From: Panopea generosa
Lineage: Eukaryota > Mollusca > Bivalvia > Adapedonta > Hiatellidae
Reading direction: 5' to 3'
NCBI GenBank assembly: GCA_029582155.1
Contig: CM055895.1
Coordinates: 15,614,787 to 15,678,786 of the forward strand
DNA: 64,000 bases
Position 1 is the first letter of the stretch. Each line of letters starts with the position of its first letter. The translations under genes and the position numbers were made by a program. This document shows, in pieces, positions 53,301 to 62,300 of the stretch. Under the pieces are notes generated by a model. That model did no database searches. It was not told where the DNA came from and saw only the letters and a program-made list of their open reading frames with translations.

Positions 53301-56300
53301 ATAAACTATTTAATAAGAAGCACACTGACCTGCCCATCCGCTGTTTAGCACTGGCTTTAGAGACCCAATTACTCTTTAATGTTGTGATTTGTAGCAAGGC
53401 ATCAAATATTTTCTGCAAAAGAAGTTGACATGATGTGTGAGATAGCTTGAATAGGAGCTTAATGGCATTATCTAACATACAGCAGATTATACTGGCACCT
53501 AGTCCTATCTAATGTGTACATGCATGTGAAGCGACGGAAAACCATGGTCCTTCCTTCAACAGCAACTGGCAATAGCCTCAAATTCTTATTGACCTATGCT
53601 TACTACCTCATTGTTATTCAAAAGTTTTTCAAATTATCAACTATGGTTTTATAAGTGACTGAAGACAACACTAAGATAGGTTTGAACCGTTTTGCATACA
53701 CAAACATCTGAGCAATTGTAAAGTTAGCCATGTATATTTAATTTATACCTTTAGGCAGTTAAAGGACTTTCAGCAAGAAGGTTCCTATCATGATTTTTAA
53801 GTACATGTTTTAAGTTTATTGAGATTTTCATGTGTACAACTTACAGGCCAAACTGCCATGTAACAGCAGGAAGATGGCTCTTGGGCATGTTTAATATAAT
53901 TCAATACATGATTCAAATCAGAGAACCCTTTTCGAAATTTTCACAGTCAACGCATTAATTTTGTAATAATGTTGCATACAACTAGATTATTGTTAATACA
54001 TTTAATTGACAAAAAGCTAATTTCCAAGAAGTGTTTACTATATAAGGTTTAAAAAAAAACTCCAACTGCCAAAAATTTGAAATTTGAGAGAGATGCACTC
54101 TATACACATGGATCTGTGTCTGTTCACCATCAGCAGATAGCCTAGTGTAGTATTGTAATTTGATAGTCTCCTCTTACAAATATTTACTACCCTGGCAGTA
54201 AAAGTTGGGGGTTTAATATAGATATCCATCTTTAAACTATGTTACAATGTCACACACATTTTAAATATTTGATCTGGAATGAGTCTTTAATTTCAAATGC
54301 CTGTAAGTCTCGTCAAAAACTAGATACAATAAAACAGCAGGATGTCTTACCTCCTTCACTTTACCAGTGTTTATAACATGAACTACGTCATCAATTGTTA
54401 TACTCGTCTCTGCTATGTTTGTGGCCAAGATCTGAAAATAATATTCAAGTTTAACATCCCCAGTGTTTGTACTATAATTATGGTATTATCCTTCATAAGT
54501 TAATCCCAAATTTTGAATAAAGCTTTTTAAGGCTTTATAATAACTTTTTTTTCCACTCACAAATTACTTAATCAGAGGTCCTCTGTGAATGAGTGGTCTA
54601 AGGCTCTGTCTCAAGATCACTAACCTCTCACCCCTAAGGTTGTAAGTTTGAGTCCTGCTCGTTCCAAAAACTTTATGCGAGAAAGCTTCTAGTTACTTGC
54701 GGAAGGACGGTGGTTCTACTCAGTCTGAGGTCTTCCTCCACCAGTAAAACTGGATATGCCATAGATAACCTGAAATGTGTTGAAAATGGTGTCCAAAAAA
54801 AAATAAAATTACTTGATCATGTTAAACATAGAGATGAGATCAATACCATTTCTCATTCTGGACCACAAAAACAGTTACATACTTTCAAACACTTTTAGGT
54901 GGATGATGCCTTTTTAAATTAACCTTCCTTCAAATGCTTGGCACTAAATCAAAGAGCATAATGATCTATTCATGCAGAAAGACTATGGCTTGTATATTCA
55001 TGTTCTCTTATTCTAATATTGTAGTAAGTTGGCAATGGGGGATTTGTCTAGTTAAGATAAGTGTGCGCAGTACTACTTTCTTGCCATAGAACTAGCTTAA
55101 GTGGTGACATTGGTAGAGTGTTTGTTAAGCACAAAGGAGGTGTAGGTTTGAATCTTTGCTAAGGTCACCAATTTTTCTGGCAATGTTTCTGGTTTAATAC
55201 CCAAGTAGGTATTGTATGAAGTTATGCCCAAATGCCAAAATCATTATATTATTGTTGTTTAGATGTTGCAATTATTGAATATGTCAAATATCTCAAATTT
55301 AGCGCGGATGTATGTAGGACTTTTGTAAAAAGATTAGTATAAAAAGGTTAGCGGCAACATCCGTGGAGTTTTCACTCATAGCACACAGGAGGTGTGAGTG
55401 TGTTCAAATAAATTTTTCCAGTCCAGTTACAATTTATCCTTTTGCAACTAGAAAATTATAAAACAAGTTTCAGATATCTTTAAAACACAAAATGTTTCAC
55501 ATAATGATGTTGTGTGTAAAATCACAAGCTACATTTATGTGCCTGCCTTTATAACTTTTTTATCTTACACTTTAATGAACTCAAGCCTCAACTATAAGAT
55601 CCCGCACCCAACTTATTGAACATAACATACCAAACTTTTTTCCATTTTGTTGATATACATAATTTTGCAAAATACAAACATACTATTTTCCTGACACCTT
55701 GTGGTGATGTTTCAAACACTTTTTTCTGATCTGTGGACTGCATTGCGGAGTGAAGCAGGAACAGAGAATACCTCCCACTTCCGAACCGTGGATCCTCATC
55801 AATTGTGTTCTTCAGATTTACAATGTCACCATAGCCAGGTAAAAAAATCAGAACAGCACCTAGAGTGTTATTTAAATTTATCAGACTTATATGAAGCTTG
55901 TATTAATTAAATTAATACAACAGTAGTCAACAGTATCTGTTTTATGCTTTTTGATGTATTATAGATATTTCTAAGTGGATTATTTATGGTAATTCACTGT
56001 TTTAAACAGTTAAATTATTACAAAAATTTTTTTTATATTAATCTGATAGTATCTGATGGCAAATTGAGGTCAAAATAAACAAAAAATAAAGAAAATTTTA
56101 CTTATTTTGGCTTAAGATCAAGTAATATTAATATTTCACTTGTGGCAAGCCACTCATGAGAATATGCCTTTGGTGATCTGACACGAGATGAAATATAATT
56201 CGATCTTACACCAAACCAAACACATATCCTAAATATAGTATACAGTCAGTATATTGTATGTGCATGAACAAGAAGAAGCGATATACAGGTAAAACAACTG

Positions 56301-59300
56301 ATCGTTTAGAACAGCACATTTTCCAGGTGAATATGAGCAATAGTACTAGTGCCATTTGCTGATTTAAACAGTTGATCCCTTTAAAGAGGTGAGTGTTAAA
56401 ACATGCTGCATAATTTGAAAATGTCAAAAACCCATGACATTCCTTCATCACTGTTTTTGGAAGAAGACTTCCATATTGATTTGAAAACTTAACAAGTATG
56501 CAGATCTGTTTGTAGTCATTTTATAAATTAACGAAACAAGTTTTCTGGCTGACAAATACAGTGATGAAGTAATGTCATGGATTTTCAAGATTTTCAAATT
56601 ATGATTATGATAAACTAAGCAATGGAGACGAAGATGATTTGTTGATTTGTCAAGAATTATTACTGATGGTTACACTTCAGATGACAAAGGGTGTATATTT
56701 ATTGATGGGTCAATGACAATCACTGATGGTTACACTTCAGATGACAAATGGTGTATATATGTTGATGTGTCAAGGATGATCACTGATGATTACACTTCAG
56801 ATGTACAATGGTGTTTACATGTTGATGTGTCACGGATGGTTACACTTCAGATGACAAATGGTGTATATATGTTGATGTGTCAAGGACGATCACGGATGGT
56901 TTCAATTCAGATGACAAATGGTGTATATTTGTTGATGTGTCAAGGACGATCACTGATGGTTACACTTCAGATGACAAATGGTGTATATATGTTGATGTGT
57001 CAAGGACGATCACTGATGGTTACACTTCAGATGACAAATGGTGTATATATGTTGATGTGTCAAGGACGATCACTGATGGTTACACTTCAGATGACCAATG
57101 GTGTTTACATGTTGATGTGTCAAGGATGATAACTGATGGTTATACTTCAGATAACAAATGGTGTATACATGTTGATGTGTCAAGGACGATCACGGATGGT
57201 TACACTTCAGATGACAAATGGTGTATATCTGTTGATGTGTCAAGGACGATCACTGATGGTTACACTTCAGATGACAAATAGTGAATTTTTTGTTTATGTT
57301 TCAAGGACAATCATTGATGGTTACACTTCAGATGACAAATGGTGTATATTTGTTGATTTGTCAAGGACGATCACGGATGGTTACACTTCAGATGACAAAT
57401 GGTGTATATATGTTAATGTGTCAATGACAACCATTGATGGTTACACTTCAGATGACAAATGGTGTATATATGTTAATGTGTCAATGACAACCATTGATGG
57501 TTACACTTCAGATGACAAGTGGTGTATATTTTTTGATGTGTCAAGGATGATCACAGATGGTTACACTTCAGATGACAAATGGTGTATATATGTTAATGTG
57601 TCAAGGATGATCAGGATGGTTACAATTGCATTTATATTTATCAAAATACACCTGTACCCAATTTGCATTGATTGCGTCAAAAAGGTTTCCCAAATGTTTA
57701 TCCAATCTCATTTATTTGAAAAGTCAAACTACTCATTGCTCGGTAAAAAGGTTCACATGTATGTCTTGGGAGTTGTACAATTGTACATAAATTTCCTACT
57801 CTTTGTTCCAATTCCTTGTATTACTAAATGTTTTACCTTCTGGTTGAGTGGTGACAATTTTGTGTAGCAGGGAAACAATCAGGTCTGTGTCTACTTTATC
57901 ATCGTCCCAGCAGTGCTGATACACAGACAGGGTCTCTTTGTCTTCTATACTCAGCAAGTCATCCTCCTCTACTGTATCAATATCACCTATCTCACACGAC
58001 AACCTGGGTACCAGAAAATACAGTCAATTATTATCATATCTCACATGCCAACCGTGGTACCAGCAAAAACAGTCATATCTCACACGACAACCTGGGTACC
58101 AGCAAATACAGTCAATTATTATCATATCTCATATGCAAACCGTGGTACCAGTAAAAACAGTCAATTATTATCATATCTCCCACGACAACCTGGGTACCAG
58201 CAAATACAGTAAATTATTATCATATCTCATATGCCAACTATGGTACCAGCAGAAACAGTCAGTTATTATCATATCTCACATTACAATCTGGGTACCAGCA
58301 AATACAGTCAATTATTATCATATCTCACACGTCAATCTGGGTACCAGCAAAAACAGTCAATTATTATCATATCTAGCAGGCCAACCGTGGTACCAGCAAA
58401 AACAGTCAGTTATTATCATATCTCACACGTCAATCTGGGTACCAGCATAATCAATCTGGGTACCAGCAAAAAAAGTCAATTATTATCATATCTAGCAGGC
58501 AAACTGTGGTACCAGCAAAAACAGTCAATTATTATCATATCTCACACGACAACCTGGGTACCAGCAAATACAGTCAATTATTATCATATCTCACATGACA
58601 ACCTGGGTACCAGCAAAAACAGTCAATTATTATCATATCTAGCAGGCTAACCGCGGTACCAGCAAAAACAGTCAATTATTATCATATCTAGCAGGCTAAC
58701 CGCGGTACCAGCAAAAACAGTCAATTATTATCATATCTCACACGACAACCTGGGTACCAGAAAATACAGTCAATTATTATCATATCTCATATGACAACCT
58801 GGGTACCAGCAAAAACAGTCAATTATTATCATATCTCACACGACAACCTGGGTACCAGCAAATACAGTCAATTATTATCATATCTCACATGACAACCTGG
58901 GTACCAGCAAAAACAGTCAATTATTATCATATCTAGCAGGCTAACCGCGGTACCAGCAAAAACAGTCAATTATTATCATATCTCACACGACAACCTGGGT
59001 ACCAACAGAAACAGTCACTTATTATCATATCTCACACGACAACCAGGGTACCAGCAAAAACAGTCAAATATCATCATATCTCATATGACAATCTGGGTCC
59101 CAGCATAAACAATCACTTATCATATATCATATGACATCATGAAAAGGTGGGCACCAGCAAAAACAATCAATTGTGTCCTACATCACAACCTGGGTACCAG
59201 CAAAAGAATCAACATAATGTTCACGAGTAATACAGACAATACTTTTATTTCTTAAATGACATGATAAATTCACCATCTAACATTATATTCATCTCATTCA

Positions 59301-62300
59301 TAGGCATGGTTGAGAGAAAAGACATTTAAGTTTTAAATTTGTAGAAGTCAGTTTGGCAGTTAAAAACCTATCCAATACAGAAGTTTCAAAGATAAAATAT
59401 TCTTATATGTATTGAAAAAAAAATCTGGCTGCTTTTCAGATTGCTGCATCATATCATTTATATATTTGTCAAAAAAGTAAAGTATTTGTGGGAGAAAAAT
59501 AACCCCTGAGATTTGATGTAACTTAATTTTGATTACTGACAAAAGACTTGTGTACTGTGTACATCATAGATATCTACAAAACTCTTACATATGTTCCTCT
59601 AGAATGGAAACAATATTGTCCCTCTGGAACATCTTTGCCCAATCAAGAGCCGTAAACTCATTTGAGGCTTTCAGTCCAACAGCAGCACCCATATTGAGTA
59701 ATTGTTCTACAACTACTGTAAATCCATGGCCAGCTGCTATCATCAATGGTGTCACACCTGTCTCTGAGTGCTGGTAGTCAACTGGAAGGCAGTAAGATTA
59801 AAGGTGGGATATCAGGAAAAAATGCTTAAACGTTTTAAAAAAAAAAAATAATTTAAAAATGGACACAAACCATCTCATTATCATAAATAAATAAAATCCA
59901 AATGGTTTGGTATATCAAATCCACCAAATCTTGACAAAAACAATATTCAATCAGAGTGGTAAACAAAATCCCAATTCTTAAAACAAACAGTAATTGAGTA
60001 GTACTTGACACCTTCACATTATTATTCTGACGCTTTCTAAGACAAAAAATTTACAACATGTTAACCAGTGTGATCGATCAAATTAAAATCAAAATGAAAT
60101 CATGCGACTCATTTGATATGTCAAAAATTTATTTAATTTAAGCGAGAAAATATATTGTAGTCTTAACTGGAAGTGAAGGCAAATTTAGGAAATCCCTTTT
60201 CAATATATTATTTTGGCATATTTAAATAGATATCCTTACAATACAGGATCAGTAAGTTTATATTGGGATTGGGAAAAAAATGTTTATCCAATTTAAAATT
60301 TTGAAAAATCCTTATATACTTCTTTTAAGAACAAATAAAAAGTTAATGTAGAAACAAAGAATCAAATCGCATGTAGAAATAAAGAATCAAACTGAATTAT
60401 ACCAATCAAATGGGTATATTCATGCATGTACATGTTGGCTTAAGACTATACATGCAAACATGAAATGAACACATTACATCCATACCACTGTTCTTCAAAT
60501 AATATATCATTTATTACAAAACGTTCTAATACGAGTTCCCATAGTGGTTTGAAATGACCTACTGCTTAAGGCACTGTTGTCCTTTAGTTAGGATGAAATA
60601 AACTGACCATTTCAAAGAGGTGATCACTTAATAAATGTACTTTATATAGGCAATTACTATGGGAGGGGACTGAAGTGGTCGTTTAATACAGATGAGCAGT
60701 CACAACAGGATTTTTTGTTTTGTTTGAATATTTAGAACCATTTTTAAGCCATTTAGGGCTAACAGACTATCAATTTACTAATCACTAATTTCTGGGATTC
60801 TCGAAGGTAAACCAGTACTGGAGTACACTCATCTCCACAAACAATGGATACCTTCCCACTTGAACAAGCAGTGAGAGATGAGTGACAATGAGATGCAATT
60901 TTGTATATCAATCATATATTAATCATCACAAACACTGTGGCTGGATTGGGATTCCAACTCACAACCCCTGGATTGATAGTCAGACACAACCCCTGGATTG
61001 ATAGTCAGACACAACCCCTGGATTGATAGTCAGACACAACCCCTGGATTGATAGTCAGACACAACCCCTGGATTGATAGTCAGACACAACCCCTGGATTG
61101 ATAGTCAGACACAACCCAGACACAACCCCTGGATTGATAGTCAGACACAACCCCTGGATTGATAGTCAGACACAACCCCTGGATTGATAGTCAGACACAA
61201 CCCCTGGATTGATAGTCAGACACACTACTGACTGAGCTAACCAGGCCTGACACTCATAAGAGGTGACTGCATGAACAAGTTAGACTGTAACAAGAATCTT
61301 ACCACTGACATTTTCTGCAACAATGAGATGAAATATCCGGGAGACGATATCCTCATCCCCAGTGATGAAACAGTTTGACATATTCTGTTCCATATCCTTT
61401 GCGACCCATGGTTCCAGCTCTTCCTTCTCCTTCCCCAGACCCAGCACAGCCAGCTGCCTGATGTACAATGTTTAACATTTATGTTTAGTTGCCTGATGTA
61501 CAATGTTTTAATATTTATGTTTAGCTGCCTGATGTACAATGTTTAATATTTATGTTTAATTGCCTGATGTACAATGTTTAATATTTATGTTTAGTTGCCT
61601 GATGTACAATGTTTTAATATTTATGTTAAGTTGCCTGATGTACAATGTTTAATATTTATGTTTAGTTGCCTGATGTACAATGTTTTAATATTTATGTTTA
61701 GTTGCCTGATGTACAATGTTTAATATTTATGTTTAGTTGCCTGATGTACAATGTTTAATACTTATGTTTAGTTGCCTGATGTACAATGTTTAATATTTAT
61801 GTTTAGTTGCCTGATGTACAATGTTTTAATATTTATGTTAAGTTGCCTGATGTACAATGTTTAATATTTATGTTTAGTTGCCTGATGTACAATGTTTTAA
61901 TATTTATGTTTAGTTGCCTGATGTACAATGTTTAATATTTATGTTTAGTTGCCTGATGTACAATGTTTTAATATTTATGTTAAGTTGCCTGATGTACAAT
62001 GTTTAATATTTATGTTTAGTTGCCTGATGTACAATGTTTAATATTTATGTTTAGTTGCCTGATGTACAATGTTTTAATATTTATGTTTAGCTGCCTGATG
62101 TACAATGTTTAATATTTATGTTTAGTTGCCTGATGTACAATGTTTTAATATTTATGTTTAGTTGCCTGATGTACAATATTTAATATTTATGTTTAATTGC
62201 CTGATGTACAATGTTTAATATTTAAGTTTAGTTGCCTGATGTACAATGTTTTAATATTTATGTTAAGTTGCCTGATGTACAATGTTTAATATTTATGTTT

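Noticed and set aside
56647-57867. Plus-strand gene with 20-residue repeats
   Set aside because: It is an intronic minisatellite opposite YTHDC2; open frames follow from the 60-bp period.
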